64,000 bases of DNA from Rhodoferax sp. (GCF_030697375.1 NZ_JAUYQD010000044.1:62001-126000); one strand, 5' to 3'. Numbered from the stretch's first letter, positions 28,021 to 36,948 are shown. Numbers and translations: made by a program. The notes: generated by a model not told the origin, from the letters alone.

Positions 28021-29267
28021 GGGATGGGGTGGTTTGCGTGGATGTGTTTGATGGCGCGGCGCAAGGATGCTGCCAGCTTGGCGGGTTGGGTGCGGGTGAT
28101 ACGCACCGTGGGTGTTGCGTGCCAGGCCGCGCAGCGCGCAATGGCACCGGCCATGTCGGCCACCATGGCCTCGTCCCACACGCAGTCCGGCTGGGCATAC
28201 AGCGCCTTGACCTCGAACACACCGTCCGCCCGGTGGGCCTTGGCATCCAGCCGCCCCACCAAAGCGCCCCGGCACAACAGGGGCAGCACAAAATAGCCGT
28301 ACACCCGTTTTTCCTCGGGCGTGTAGCACTCCAGCCGGTAGTCAAATCCAAACAGCACCGACGCACGCTCACGGTCCCACACCACGGGGTCGAAGGGGGA
28401 CAACACGGCGCAATGGCTGGGCGCCAGTTGGCCCGCCAGGGCGTGCTCCAGCAAGGCGGCATGGCGGGAGTGCACATAGGCCGGGGCGTCCCAGCCCTGC
28501 ACCGCCACGCGGTGGACCACGCCCGCCGCCACCAGAGGGTCGAGGTCGGCGTCTTTCAGCCGGGGCTTCATGCGAAAGTAGTCATGGACCCAGCGTGCCT
28601 GCGCAATGCCCAAAGCGGCGATGGATTTTTCGATGAACTGCGCGTGAACGTCCTCCGCCGAGAGGGCTGCACCCGGGGGCAGCTCGGCCAGCTGGGGCGC
28701 CACGCGTTCGCTCAGGTCGTACACCCGGTGAAAATTCTCACGCCGCGCCACCATCAGCTCGCCCGAGGCAAACAGGGCTTCCAGCCAGCGTTTTTCATCC
28801 TTCCAGCCCCACCAGGCGGCGCTCTGGCCCGCGGGGCGCTCAAAGTCGGACGACTTCACCGGTCCCTTGGCCCGGACATGCTGCAGCAATTGGTCCAACT
28901 GCGGGCGCGCTTCAGCGTGGCTGCGCCGGGCGCTGGCCAGACCCCAGTGCAGCCGCGCACCGGCGTTGTAGGCCCGGTGTAAAAGCAAATCTCCGGCGGG
29001 CGCAAAACAGGCCTCATGCGCCCAGGTTTCGAACACCTGCCCGCCGGACAACGCCTCCTCCAGCCAGTGCATGGGGTAGTGCCCCAGCCGCGAGAACAGC
29101 ACCAGGTAGGGACTGCGCGCCACCACATGGATGGTGTCGATTTGCAGCAAGCCCATGCGTTCAATGGTCGCATGCAGGTCCTGGGGTTGTGCCGCCTTTT
29201 CAGGCGCATGCAGCAGGCCCTGCGCCGCCAAATGCAATGCGCATGCCTGCGGCAATGACAGGTGCAC
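28017..29267 (-). CDS. YcaQ-family winged-helix DNA glycosylase-like protein
   Basis: A protein of about 416 residues of the HTH_42/YcaQ family, some members of which unhook DNA interstrand crosslinks. Typical features are LQIDTIHVVARSPYLVLFSRLGHY, WAHEACFAP, PAGQSAAWWGWKDEKRWLEALFASGELMVARR (a winged-helix region), LSPFDPVVWDRERASVLFGFDYRLECYTP and VLPLLCRGALVGRLDAKAHR. The LSPFD..VWDR block is the family hallmark. Start choice is uncertain: GTG 29267 begins where homology seems to begin, while a TTG at 29381 would add 38 residues of poor composition. Its stop overlaps the start of the HAD gene. Confidence 0.85.
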   Translation of the reverse strand: MHLSLPQACALHLAAQGLLHAPEKAAQPQDLHATIERMGLLQIDTIHVVARSPYLVLFSRLGHYPMHWLEEALSGGQVFETWAHEACFAPAGDLLLHRAYNAGARLHWGLASARRSHAEARPQLDQLLQHVRAKGPVKSSDFERPAGQSAAWWGWKDEKRWLEALFASGELMVARRENFHRVYDLSERVAPQLAELPPGAALSAEDVHAQFIEKSIAALGIAQARWVHDYFRMKPRLKDADLDPLVAAGVVHRVAVQGWDAPAYVHSRHAALLEHALAGQLAPSHCAVLSPFDPVVWDRERASVLFGFDYRLECYTPEEKRVYGYFVLPLLCRGALVGRLDAKAHRADGVFEVKALYAQPDCVWDEAMVADMAGAIARCAAWHATPTVRITRTQPAKLAASLRRAIKHIHANHPIP

Positions 29268-29393
29268 GGACGGTTGGGTCAATTGAAATGGCGCTCCGGG
29301 TGGGTTGGCAGCAGCGGGCCGGGGTATTGCGGCGGGCTCATACTGCCAAACGCGCAGAAATCGCCCGCCACAATACCCCAACCCACTGCCAAG

Positions 29394-31055
29394 TTACGTG
29401 CTGGTCCGCAAGCGCGCCAACAGCCCTGCTGTCGAACCGTCCAGCCCCGTGGTGTCACCACTGGCTAGACGCGGCTCAATATCCTTGGCCAGCACCTTGC
29501 CCAGCTCTACGCCCCACTGGTCAAAGCTGTTGATGCCCCACAGCGAGCCGCTCACAAACACGCGGTGTTCCTGCAGGGCGATCAAGGCGCCCAGGGATGC
29601 CGGAGTCAGGTCGTCCAGCAGCAAAAAGGTGCTGGGCCGGTTGCCGGGAAAGTGCTTGTGCCCGCCTCCATCGGGATTTTTGCCCCCACGCACGCTCACT
29701 GCGTGTGGCGCACTGCCCCCCAAGGGGGCTGCGTCGCTTTGGGGCGGCCCGGCAGCGTCGCGCTTGCCCACCATCAGGGCCTGCGCCTGCGCCAGCACAT
29801 TGGCCAACAGCATAGGGTGGTGGCCTGCCAGGGCGTGGCGCGGCGTTTTGACGGCCACAAACTCCACCGGCACCACATCCGTGCCCTGGTGCAGCATCTG
29901 GAAATAGGCATGCTGGCCGTTGGTGCCCGGCTCGCCCCACAGCACGGGGGAGGTGCCAAAGGGTAGCGCCTCGCCCGAGGCATCCACGCGCTTGCCGTTG
30001 CTCTCCATCTCCAGCTGCTGCAAATAGGCGGGCCAACGGCGCAGGGCGCTGTGGTAGGGCGCAATGCTGCGGCTGGTGAAACCGTGGAAGTTGCGGTACC
30101 AGACGTCCAGCAGCCCCAGGCGCACCGGCAGATTGCTCTCCAGCGGGGCGGTGCGGAAGTGTTCGTCCATGGCGTGGGCGCCGGCCAAAAACTCCCGGAA
30201 CCCCTCCGCACCAATGGCAACCGCCAACGGCAGCCCAATGGCCGACCACAGGGAATAACGCCCGCCCACCCAGTCCCAAAACCCAAAGGTGGTGGTGATG
30301 CCAAAGACATTGGCCGCCGCCACATTGGTGGTCAGTGCGGCAAAGTGGCGCGCAATGTCCGTCCCACCTTGCGACTCAAACCAATGTTTGGCGGACGCCG
30401 CATTGGTCATGGTCTCGATGGTGGTGAAGGTCTTGCTGGCAATCAGAAACACCGTGCTCTCAGGCCGCAGCTGTGGCAGTTTGGCGGCCAGCTCGTGCCC
30501 GTCCACATTGCTCACAAAGTGCAGGCGTTTGCCCGTGGTGGCAAAAGCATCCAGCGCCAGCACCGCCATCTGCGGCCCCAGGTCGGAGCCGCCAATGCCG
30601 ATGTTCACCACGTCGGTAATAGCGCTGTCCGCCCGCAGCGTCTCGGCATAGGCCAGCATGGCATCCAGGGTGGCGTGTACCTTGGCCTGTTCTATTGCTA
30701 TGAATTCAGGAGCTTCTTGCGCACTGTTGACGGGGGCTAGAGCCGGATTTCGCAACAAAACATGCCACACCTCACGCTGTTCGGTGGCGTTGATCTTGGC
30801 TCCGGCAAACATGGCGTCGCGGTGCGCTTCCACCCCACTCTGGCGCGCAAGGTCCAGCAACAAAGTTTCCGTCGCGGCATCGATCCGGTTTTTGGACAGA
30901 TCGGCAAACACATACGGCGCTTCCTGGCTGAACCGCGCAAAACGCGCCGGGTCTTGCGCAAAGGCCTCGCGGGTATCGAAGCGCTGGCCGGTGGCCTGGT
31001 AGGCGGTTTGCAATTGCGCCCAGGCGGGCGTGCTGTCACATCGGGTGCGGGTCAT
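29394..31055 (-). CDS. pgi: Glucose-6-phosphate isomerase carrying two repeat insertions
   Basis: A 553-residue PGI, interconverting glucose-6-P and fructose-6-P. Hallmarks: NIGIGGSDLGPQM, the VSNVDGHELA region, IASKTFTTIET, GGRYSLWSAIGL, SNGKRVD, GTNGQHAYFQMLHQG and FDQWGVELGK. Two stretches look inserted: residues about 102-122 come from repeat I (reverse orientation), and about 433-458 come from repeat II (a Gly/Pro/Ala-rich loop before FPGNRPS). The frame is intact and the catalytic motifs are untouched, so the enzyme is probably active. The start at 31055 has a GAGG site and is 17 nt behind tal; a longer in-frame start lies inside tal. Confidence 0.95.
   Translation of the reverse strand: MTRTRCDSTPAWAQLQTAYQATGQRFDTREAFAQDPARFARFSQEAPYVFADLSKNRIDAATETLLLDLARQSGVEAHRDAMFAGAKINATEQREVWHVLLRNPALAPVNSAQEAPEFIAIEQAKVHATLDAMLAYAETLRADSAITDVVNIGIGGSDLGPQMAVLALDAFATTGKRLHFVSNVDGHELAAKLPQLRPESTVFLIASKTFTTIETMTNAASAKHWFESQGGTDIARHFAALTTNVAAANVFGITTTFGFWDWVGGRYSLWSAIGLPLAVAIGAEGFREFLAGAHAMDEHFRTAPLESNLPVRLGLLDVWYRNFHGFTSRSIAPYHSALRRWPAYLQQLEMESNGKRVDASGEALPFGTSPVLWGEPGTNGQHAYFQMLHQGTDVVPVEFVAVKTPRHALAGHHPMLLANVLAQAQALMVGKRDAAGPPQSDAAPLGGSAPHAVSVRGGKNPDGGGHKHFPGNRPSTFLLLDDLTPASLGALIALQEHRVFVSGSLWGINSFDQWGVELGKVLAKDIEPRLASGDTTGLDGSTAGLLARLRTST
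29681..29761 (+). repeat. Repeat II copy 1 (inside pgi)
   Basis: It opens TGCCCCCACG, then CTGCCCCCCAAGGGGGC, then arm GCGTCGCT, the constant 15-nt loop TTGGGGCGGCCCGGC (29739-29753) and arm AGCGTCGC. The arms pair at 7 of 8 positions. It is read in the opposite direction by pgi without a stop. Confidence 0.88.
30691..30752 (+). repeat. Repeat I copy 6 (inside pgi, antisense to the gene)
   Basis: TATTGCTATG...AGGAGCTTCTTGCGCACTG, then GACGGGGGCTAGAGCCGGATTTCG. Read by pgi on the other strand it encodes about 20 residues around APVNSAQEAPEFIAIE. Confidence 0.85.
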
Positions 31056-31072
31056 GGGGTGCCTCGCAGTGA

Positions 31073-32020
31073 CTAAGCCGCCAACATCAGTTGTTCCAGC
31101 TTGACCGCGTCCACGCAGAACGCGCGTATGCCTTCGGCCAGCTTCTCGGTGGCCATGGCGTCTTCGTTCAGCGCCAGGCGGAATCCCGCTTCGTCGAAGC
31201 TCACATGCTCCACAGCGCTGTCTTTCGCCGTCGAAACGTCCAAGGCGCGTGCCAGCGGCGCGTCGGTGGCCGCCAATATGGCCAACAGGTCGGGGCTGAT
31301 GGTCAGCAAATCGCAGCCCGCCAGGGCGGTGATCTGCCCCACGTTGCGGAAACTCGCGCCCATCACCTCGGTGGCAATGCCGAACTTCTTGTAGTAGTTG
31401 TAGATGTGTTTGACGGATTGCACACCGGGGTCGTTGGCCTCGGCCTTGTCCGCTTCCACCCACTGGGCACCTGCCGACTTTTTGTACCAGTCGTAAATGC
31501 GGCCGACAAAGGGCGAGATCAGTTGCACCTTGGCCTGTCCGCAGGCCACCGCCTGGCAGAAGGAAAACAGCAATGTCAGGTTGGTGTGGATGCCCTTGCG
31601 CTCCAGCTGTTCCGCCGCCTGGATGCCCTCCCAGGTGGCGGCCACCTTGATCAGCACACGGTCGATGTGCACACCCTGCGCCTGGTACAGCTCAATCAGC
31701 CGCTCACCCCGCGCCACGGTGGCACTGGTGTCAAAACTCAGGCGGGCGTCCACTTCGGTGGACACACGCCCCGGGATGATGCTCAAAATCTCGCAGCCGA
31801 AACGCACCAGCAGGCGGTCCATCACCTCGTCCAGCGCACGGCCCCGAAACTGCTGCACTGTGTCGTTCAACAAAGGTGCATAGTCGGGCTTTTGCACCGC
31901 CTTGAGAATCAGCGAGGGATTGGTCGTGGCATCGGTGGGCTGAAAAACACCAAGCTGTTTGAAGTCGCCGGTGTCAGCCACCACGGTGGTGAATTGTTTG
32001 AGTGCGTCGAGTTGGTTCAT
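31073..32020 (-). CDS. tal: Transaldolase
   Basis: A 315-residue class I transaldolase of the TalB type, normal length. It moves a dihydroxyacetone unit between sugar phosphates in the non-oxidative pentose phosphate pathway. The Schiff-base lysine lies in [13 protein letters not shown] (about Lys132). Other blocks are [47 protein letters not shown] and [11 protein letters not shown]. It is the first gene of a tal-pgi operon and is divergent from zwf over a 91-nt gap that holds a candidate operator. Confidence 0.97.
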   Translation of the reverse strand: MNQLDALKQFTTVVADTGDFKQLGVFQPTDATTNPSLILKAVQKPDYAPLLNDTVQQFRGRALDEVMDRLLVRFGCEILSIIPGRVSTEVDARLSFDTSATVARGERLIELYQAQGVHIDRVLIKVAATWEGIQAAEQLERKGIHTNLTLLFSFCQAVACGQAKVQLISPFVGRIYDWYKKSAGAQWVEADKAEANDPGVQSVKHIYNYYKKFGIATEVMGASFRNVGQITALAGCDLLTISPDLLAILAATDAPLARALDVSTAKDSAVEHVSFDEAGFRLALNEDAMATEKLAEGIRAFCVDAVKLEQLMLAA

Positions 32021-32073
32021 GGGAGCGCAAAGAGGAGTGCGTGAAAGAAGTCTTGAATTATGAGTGAAACAAA

Positions 32074-32103
32074 GTTACATTACAACGTCATTATTTATGT
32101 AAC
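32074..32103. promoter_or_regulatory. Candidate HexR-type operator between tal and zwf
   Basis: A perfect inverted repeat GTTACAT (32074-32080) ... ATGTAAC (32097-32103) in AT-rich DNA. HexR sites in other proteobacteria are TGTAAT-type palindromes beside zwf, and an RpiR-family regulator is encoded just after zwf. The assignment is inferred. It ends 8 nt before the zwf ATG. Confidence 0.55.
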
Positions 32104-32111
32104 CGAAAATC

Positions 32112-33578
32112 ATGAGCTTTGATCTTGTCTTGTTTGGCGGCACCGGTGATTTGGCATGGCGCAAGCTGATGCCCGCTTTGTTTCAGGCCTTTCGCCACGG
32201 CACCTTGCCTGAAGGCGGACGCATCATCGGCGTGGGCCGTGACGACCTGAGCGACGCGCAATACCGCAAGCTCATCCAGTCCCGTTTTGACAAAGTAGAG
32301 CTGGCCAAGCGCCCCAGCGCCGAAGAGTTTGCACGCTTCGCCGCCCTGCTCGAATTCGTTCGCGTGGACCTGTCCAAGCCCGAAGATTACGCCCAGCTGG
32401 CGACCAGCCTGCAAAACCGCAATGCCGACACCGTGGTAATGTACGTGGCCACCGCCCCAAGCCTGTTCACCACCGTGTGTGAGCAGTTGGCGGCCTCAGG
32501 ATTGAACACCCCCAAAACCCGCGTGGTGTTGGAAAAACCCCTGGGCCACGACCTGGCCTCCAACCGCGCCATCAACCACACGGTGCGCCGGTTTTTCGAA
32601 GAAAACCAGGTGTTCCGCATCGACCACTACCTGGGCAAGCCCGCCGTGCAAAACCTGTTTGCCCTGCGGTTTGGCAACGCCCTGTTCGAGCCCCTGTGGC
32701 GCCGTGAACACATCGCCAACATCCAGATCACCATCGCCGAAGACCTGGGCGTGGAAAGCCGGGGCGCGTTTTACGAAACCACCGGCGCCCTGCGCGACAT
32801 GGTGCAAAACCACGCCCTGCAACTGCTGTGCGCCATCGGCATGGAGCCCCCCATCAACTCCCACGCCGACGCCATCCGCGATGAAAAGCTCAAGGTGCTG
32901 CGTTCGCTCAAGCCCTGGACCCAGGAGTCGCTCGCGCAGGACGTGATCCGGGGGCAATACGCGAATGGCACCAGCGGCGGCACCAAGGTGCCGGGTTACC
33001 GGGAAGAAACCGGTGTGGACGCCCGAAGCAATACCGAGACCTTTGTGGCACTGCGCACCGAAATCTCCAACTGGCGCTGGGCCGGAGTGCCCTTCTACAT
33101 CCGCACCGGCAAGCGCTTGGCAGGGCGCGACGCACGCATTGTGGTGAACTTCCGCCCCACGCCGCACGCCATTTTCAACTCCCACATCGGCATGGCCAAC
33201 CGCCTGGTGATCAACCTGCAGCCCAAAGATGGCCTGGAATTGCACCTGCTGGCGCAAGGACAGGACAACCGGCAGTCGCGCCATGCCGCCGCACAGGCAC
33301 TGGCCCCGGTGCAGCTCGATCTGGACTTCGACAAGCGTTTTGGCTCCGAGCGCGTAGGTGCCTACGAACGCCTTCTGCTGGACGTGATTGACGGCCGCTT
33401 GAACCTGTTTGTGCGCAGTGACGAACAAGAAGAGGCCTGGCGCTGGGTCGAGCCCATGCTGGAGTTCTGGGCCAACGACTCCCAAGGCCCAAGGCTGTAC
33501 AGCTCCGGCACCTGGGGCCCCAGTGCGTCCAGTGCCATGATCGCCCGCGACGGATTTTGCTGGAGCGAAGAAAGCTGA
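32112..33578 (+). CDS. zwf: Glucose-6-phosphate 1-dehydrogenase
   Basis: A 488-residue G6PDH, the entry enzyme of the oxidative pentose phosphate and Entner-Doudoroff routes. Hallmarks: the N-terminal dinucleotide site FDLVLFGGTGDLAWRKLMPAL, LEKPLGHD, the active-site FRIDHYLGKPAVQN, NHALQLLCAIGMEPP, FYIRTGKRL and FANDSQGP-like WANDSQGPRLYSSGTWGP near the end. No clear Shine-Dalgarno sequence precedes the ATG, which lies only 8 nt after the operator, so the transcript may have a very short leader. Downstream come repeat II and hexR. Confidence 0.97.
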   Translation: MSFDLVLFGGTGDLAWRKLMPALFQAFRHGTLPEGGRIIGVGRDDLSDAQYRKLIQSRFDKVELAKRPSAEEFARFAALLEFVRVDLSKPEDYAQLATSLQNRNADTVVMYVATAPSLFTTVCEQLAASGLNTPKTRVVLEKPLGHDLASNRAINHTVRRFFEENQVFRIDHYLGKPAVQNLFALRFGNALFEPLWRREHIANIQITIAEDLGVESRGAFYETTGALRDMVQNHALQLLCAIGMEPPINSHADAIRDEKLKVLRSLKPWTQESLAQDVIRGQYANGTSGGTKVPGYREETGVDARSNTETFVALRTEISNWRWAGVPFYIRTGKRLAGRDARIVVNFRPTPHAIFNSHIGMANRLVINLQPKDGLELHLLAQGQDNRQSRHAAAQALAPVQLDLDFDKRFGSERVGAYERLLLDVIDGRLNLFVRSDEQEEAWRWVEPMLEFWANDSQGPRLYSSGTWGPSASSAMIARDGFCWSEES

Positions 33579-33592
33579 TGTGCCAGTGCCCG

Positions 33593-33672
33593 CGCCCCAC
33601 GCTTGTCGCTTCGCGTACCGTACTGGCCCTTTGGGGGACAGTGCCTTGCTTGGGGCGGCCCGACGCGGCGGC
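33593..33672 (+). repeat. Repeat II copy 2 (zwf-hexR gap)
   Basis: CGCCCCACGCTTGTCGCTTC, then the loop variant TTGGGGCGGCCCGAC (33650-33664). The arms are decayed (four pairs including G-U). It extends to within 11 nt of the hexR ribosome site and is non-coding. Confidence 0.8.
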
Positions 33673-33692
33673 TCTCTTACCTAGGAGTTCCT

Positions 33693-34541
33693 ATGCTTGA
33701 ACGTATCAAAGCCTCTTTGCCTTCGCTGGCCCCCGCCGAACAACGGGTGGGCAAGCTGTGCCTGGCCGATCCGCGCGTTTTTGCAAAATTGCCGGTGAGT
33801 GAATTGGCGGATCGGGCCCATGTGAGCAAGCCCACCGTGGTGCGGTTTTGCCGCAGCGTGGGCTACGACGGCCTGTCCGACTTCAAACTCAAGCTGGCGG
33901 GTACCGTCAACGAGGGCGTGCCCTTCATCCACCGCAGCGTGGATGCCGACGACAAGGTCAGCGATGTCACGGTCAAAGTCATCGACAACACGGTGGCGGC
34001 TTTCCTGAAATACCGCAACGATGCGTCCACCGTGGCCATCGAAAAAGCGGTCATTGCCCTGGTAGATGCTTACAAAGCAGGGCGTCAAATCCAGTTCTTT
34101 GGCGTGGGCAACTCCGGCATCGTGGCACAGGATGCCCAGCACAAGTTTTTCCGCCTGGGCATCAACACCACCGCCTACAGCGACGGCCACATGCAGGTCA
34201 TGAGCGCCTCCATTCTGGGCGCTGGCGACTGCGTGGTGGTCATCAGCAACTCGGGGCGCACCCGTGATTTGATGGACGCCTGCGACATAGCACGCAAAAA
34301 CGGCGCCACCACCATCGTCATCACCGCCAGCGGCTCCCCCTTAGCCAGCGCCGGCCACATTCACCTGTGCGCCGACCACCCGGAGGGTTTCGACAAATAC
34401 AGCCCCATGGTCTCGCGCCTGCTGCACCTGATGATCGTGGACATTCTCGCCACCTGCGTGGCCCTGCGCATTGGCGGCGGCAAGCTGCAACCCTTGCTGC
34501 GGGAGATGAAGCACAATTTGCGGAACAAGCGGTACGCGTAG
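33693..34541 (+). CDS. hexR: HexR-like transcriptional regulator (RpiR family)
   Basis: A 282-residue regulator. An N-terminal helix-turn-helix (about 1-77; LPVSELADRAHVSKPTVVRFCRSVGYDGLSDFKLKL) is followed by a SIS sugar-phosphate-binding domain (about 115-250; FFGVGNSGIVAQDAQHKFFRLG, VVVISNSGRTRDLMDACDIAR, TASGSPLA). RpiR/HexR proteins sense keto-deoxy-phosphogluconate or related sugar phosphates and control zwf and other glucose genes. The start at 33693 has a TAGGAG site; an upstream in-frame extension from 33603 is repeat II sequence and is rejected. Direct linkage to zwf supports the symbol. Confidence 0.88.
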   Translation: MLERIKASLPSLAPAEQRVGKLCLADPRVFAKLPVSELADRAHVSKPTVVRFCRSVGYDGLSDFKLKLAGTVNEGVPFIHRSVDADDKVSDVTVKVIDNTVAAFLKYRNDASTVAIEKAVIALVDAYKAGRQIQFFGVGNSGIVAQDAQHKFFRLGINTTAYSDGHMQVMSASILGAGDCVVVISNSGRTRDLMDACDIARKNGATTIVITASGSPLASAGHIHLCADHPEGFDKYSPMVSRLLHLMIVDILATCVALRIGGGKLQPLLREMKHNLRNKRYA

Positions 34542-34578
34542 CGCGCAAGAGTGAGCGCCACTCTAGAATTGCGCTCTT

Positions 34579-34998
34579 ATGCACTCGAACCCCGCCCTCC
34601 TTGCAGCCGACGGACCGCTGGTGGCTTCACTACGCGCTCAGTTTCCAAATGCCATAGCGGTGTACGCTTTCGGTAGCCAGATACAAGGCACCGCCGGGCC
34701 ACAGAGCGATCTGGACCTTGCCGTGCTGGTGGCAGGTTATGCAGATCCGCTCGCACTGTGGGAGCTGGCCGACAAGCTGGCAGATATGGCTGGGTGCCCG
34801 GTGGATCTGCTGGACCTGCGGGCCGCCTCCACGGTCATGCAGTACCAAATCATCACGACCGGCCAGCGTCTGTGGTCTGCGGGCTTGCAGGCCGGACTTT
34901 TTGAGTGCTTTGTACTGAGCGAAAAAACCGCCCTGGACACCGCACGCGCCCCCTTGATGGCCGACATCCAGGCCAGCGGAACCATTTATGCCCGATGA
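34579..34998 (+). CDS. mntA: MntA-type nucleotidyltransferase antitoxin
   Basis: A 139-residue minimal nucleotidyltransferase. The motif GS-x10-DxD is exact (Gly32-Ser33 ... Asp44-x-Asp46), as in MntA, which blocks the HepT toxin by adding AMP to it. DLLDLRAASTVMQYQI gives the later part of the fold. It overlaps hepT by 11 nt, the usual antitoxin-first order. It stands 37 nt after hexR on the same strand. Confidence 0.88.
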   Translation: MHSNPALLAADGPLVASLRAQFPNAIAVYAFGSQIQGTAGPQSDLDLAVLVAGYADPLALWELADKLADMAGCPVDLLDLRAASTVMQYQIITTGQRLWSAGLQAGLFECFVLSEKTALDTARAPLMADIQASGTIYAR

Positions 34999-35401
34999 TG
35001 TCATCCTCAACAAGGCGGCCACCATAGAGCGCTGCGTGGCACGCGCCCGGGAAGAGTTTGAGCGCGATCCCCTGACCTTTGCCACGGATTTCACGCGACA
35101 AGACGCTGCCGTTTTGAACGTGCAGCGTGCGTGCGAGGCCGCGCTGGACATGGGACAGCACATTGTGCGCCGTGAACGACTGGGCGTACCGCAAAGTGCG
35201 CGTGATGTTTTCGAGTTGCTTGCCCAAGCGCAGTGGATCGACGCCCCACTGGCCAACAGCCTTAAGCGCATGGTGGCATTTCGCAATATTGCGGTACATG
35301 ACTACCAAAGCCTGCTGCTGCCCATCCTTGTGAATGTGATCACTCAGCATTTGGACGAATTTCTGCAATTGACCAAGGCCGTATTGCAACGTGATGGGTA
35401 A
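34988..35401 (+). CDS. hepT: HepT-type toxin (HEPN ribonuclease, DUF86)
   Basis: A 137-residue HEPN-domain protein. The R-x4-H-x-Y active motif is complete: Arg99, His104, Tyr106 in RNIAVHDYQ. HepT proteins cut or impair RNA unless the MntA partner modifies the Tyr. Helical content and length fit the family. It overlaps mntA and is followed by a terminator shared with the convergent porin gene. An intact catalytic motif in both genes suggests a working module. Confidence 0.9.
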   Translation: MPDDVILNKAATIERCVARAREEFERDPLTFATDFTRQDAAVLNVQRACEAALDMGQHIVRRERLGVPQSARDVFELLAQAQWIDAPLANSLKRMVAFRNIAVHDYQSLLLPILVNVITQHLDEFLQLTKAVLQRDG

Positions 35402-35435
35402 CTGCACAAGCCCCTTCATTCAAAGCCAAAAATGA

Positions 35436-35468
35436 AAAAGCCGCCAGATACTGGATCGGGCGGCTTTT
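35436..35468. terminator. Bidirectional terminator between hepT and porin gene
   Basis: AAAAGCCGCC (35436-35445) ... GGCGGCTTTT (35459-35468): a perfect 10-bp stem with A and T flanks on both sides, serving the plus-strand hepT and the minus-strand porin. Confidence 0.92.
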
Positions 35469-35518
35469 AGAACGTTAACACCATGCCTTGACTACACAAG
35501 GCTTAGTTTCCAACGAAA

Positions 35519-36706
35519 TTAAAATGAGTGAGAGAGCAAGATGCTGGTTTCGTTGGCATTGGCCGAGTAACCAAACTGATTCAGGTTGGCAACGGCAGAA
35601 CCACCTGCGGCGACGGCAGCACCCCACGCCTCAAACTGCTCATACCCGCTACGGGTCCAGGTGGCGTATTTCACAGTCAAATTAGTGCGCTTGCTCAGGT
35701 CATACTTAGCGCCGACACTCAAGCTATTAGCGGTTCCATCAGCCAGTTGCATGGCGGTTTTAAACAGGGGAGCTGCTGCCCCACCTGGAAATGCAGTAGC
35801 AGCCGCATCGGAAACACCAGAAGTCGTGGCGCGCCCCAAAGTCATACCCAATGTCAAAGCGCCCATGGGAACAGACACACCCAGCAGCATATCGGTCACT
35901 TTAGGACCAACTGAGGCGGTTGTGTTGTTCACACCAAAGCCAACTTTTGCCACGCCGAAGTTGTAACCAACCTGGACGGCAAACACATTATCTTTGGTGA
36001 GTCCCTCAAGCGTGGCGATCGTTGTGGAATTGCGGTTGTCATAAGCGCGATATGCTCCAACCAAATCCAGAGGGCCTTTGCTGTAGACAACCACAAAATC
36101 GCTGGTCCGCTGGCCAACCGTCACTCCAGAGGCACCACTGGTGCCCTTGCCAAGCCCTAGGCCTTTGCTGGCTTCTGAGAGCTTGTATAAAAAAACGACA
36201 GGCCCAACAGGTGCTGCATAGCTGATGAAATCGCTGTCAGAACGCAGTTGAAACAGCTTGCCATCCATGTTGATCACGGGGGCGTCAGCGGAGGGAATGC
36301 CACTATGGATCGCCGAGTCCCTCGTCGCCCCCATTTGGACGCGACCGAAAGAATTATTGGTATAGGTCAATGTTGCATCACGGCCCGTTAAAGCGCCTGG
36401 CGTGGTGGAGTTGGATTCACCACTACGGTCCGCCCCAGCCAATGCCAATGTGGCCTCAATTTTCTGCCCACCGCCCAGGTCTTCGGTCGCAGCGAAGCCA
36501 ATCTCGGAAGTGTCCGCTCCAAATCCGGAAGCATCTGCCCCCGAAGTAGCAACAGCAGCGAGACCCAAACCAGGGATGCTAATCGCATTGGTGCCTACAG
36601 AAGTAGTTTGCCCGTAGCCCATGGCCAAGGTGCCCGTGATAGTCACCTGGGCGAACGAAGCGCCAGATGCAGCCAACACGGCCAGCGCAATCAAAGTTTT
36701 TTTCAT
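35519..36706 (-). CDS. Outer-membrane porin (Omp32-like), copy 1
   Basis: A 395-residue trimeric general porin of the betaproteobacterial Gram-negative porin family. The Sec signal peptide MKKTLIALAVLAASGASFA is followed by mature QVTITGTLAMGYG, beta-strand alternation throughout, and a C-terminal SILLSHSF with terminal Phe, the outer-membrane insertion signal. The start at 36706 is the ATG of the signal peptide; an 11-codon upstream extension is rejected. It is paired with the porin at 36981: the first 28 residues are almost the same, but the codons differ, so the duplication is old. Small-molecule uptake is the expected role. Confidence 0.92.
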   Translation of the reverse strand: MKKTLIALAVLAASGASFAQVTITGTLAMGYGQTTSVGTNAISIPGLGLAAVATSGADASGFGADTSEIGFAATEDLGGGQKIEATLALAGADRSGESNSTTPGALTGRDATLTYTNNSFGRVQMGATRDSAIHSGIPSADAPVINMDGKLFQLRSDSDFISYAAPVGPVVFLYKLSEASKGLGLGKGTSGASGVTVGQRTSDFVVVYSKGPLDLVGAYRAYDNRNSTTIATLEGLTKDNVFAVQVGYNFGVAKVGFGVNNTTASVGPKVTDMLLGVSVPMGALTLGMTLGRATTSGVSDAAATAFPGGAAAPLFKTAMQLADGTANSLSVGAKYDLSKRTNLTVKYATWTRSGYEQFEAWGAAVAAGGSAVANLNQFGYSANANETSILLSHSF

Positions 36707-36910
36707 GTGTGTGTCCTGAATAGTCATCATTGTCGTCATCGTGTTTTAAGAACGATTTCGTCTCCTCAGCCACCCTTTCAGGAAGCTGACACTATTGGAC
36801 CAAAAGTCACAAACATTACAAAGAACTTTCTATTATCAATATCAATATTAATGTTGTACGGCACTGAAATGTTGCACCCATCCCACACAGCTTTGGAATG
36901 CCCCCATTGA

Positions 36911-36948
36911 AAAAGCCCCACGGCATTTCTGCCGTGGGGCTTTGGTTT
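36911..36948 (-). terminator. Terminator of porin copy 2
   Basis: AAAAGCCCCACGGC (36911-36924), loop ATTTCT, GCCGTGGGGC (36931-36940) and T-rich flank. On the minus strand the stem is followed by CTTTTT, right after the porin stop. Confidence 0.92.

Noticed and set aside
33603-33692. N-terminal extension of hexR
   Set aside because: The extra codons are repeat II; the ATG at 33693 has a proper TAGGAG site and begins the family homology.
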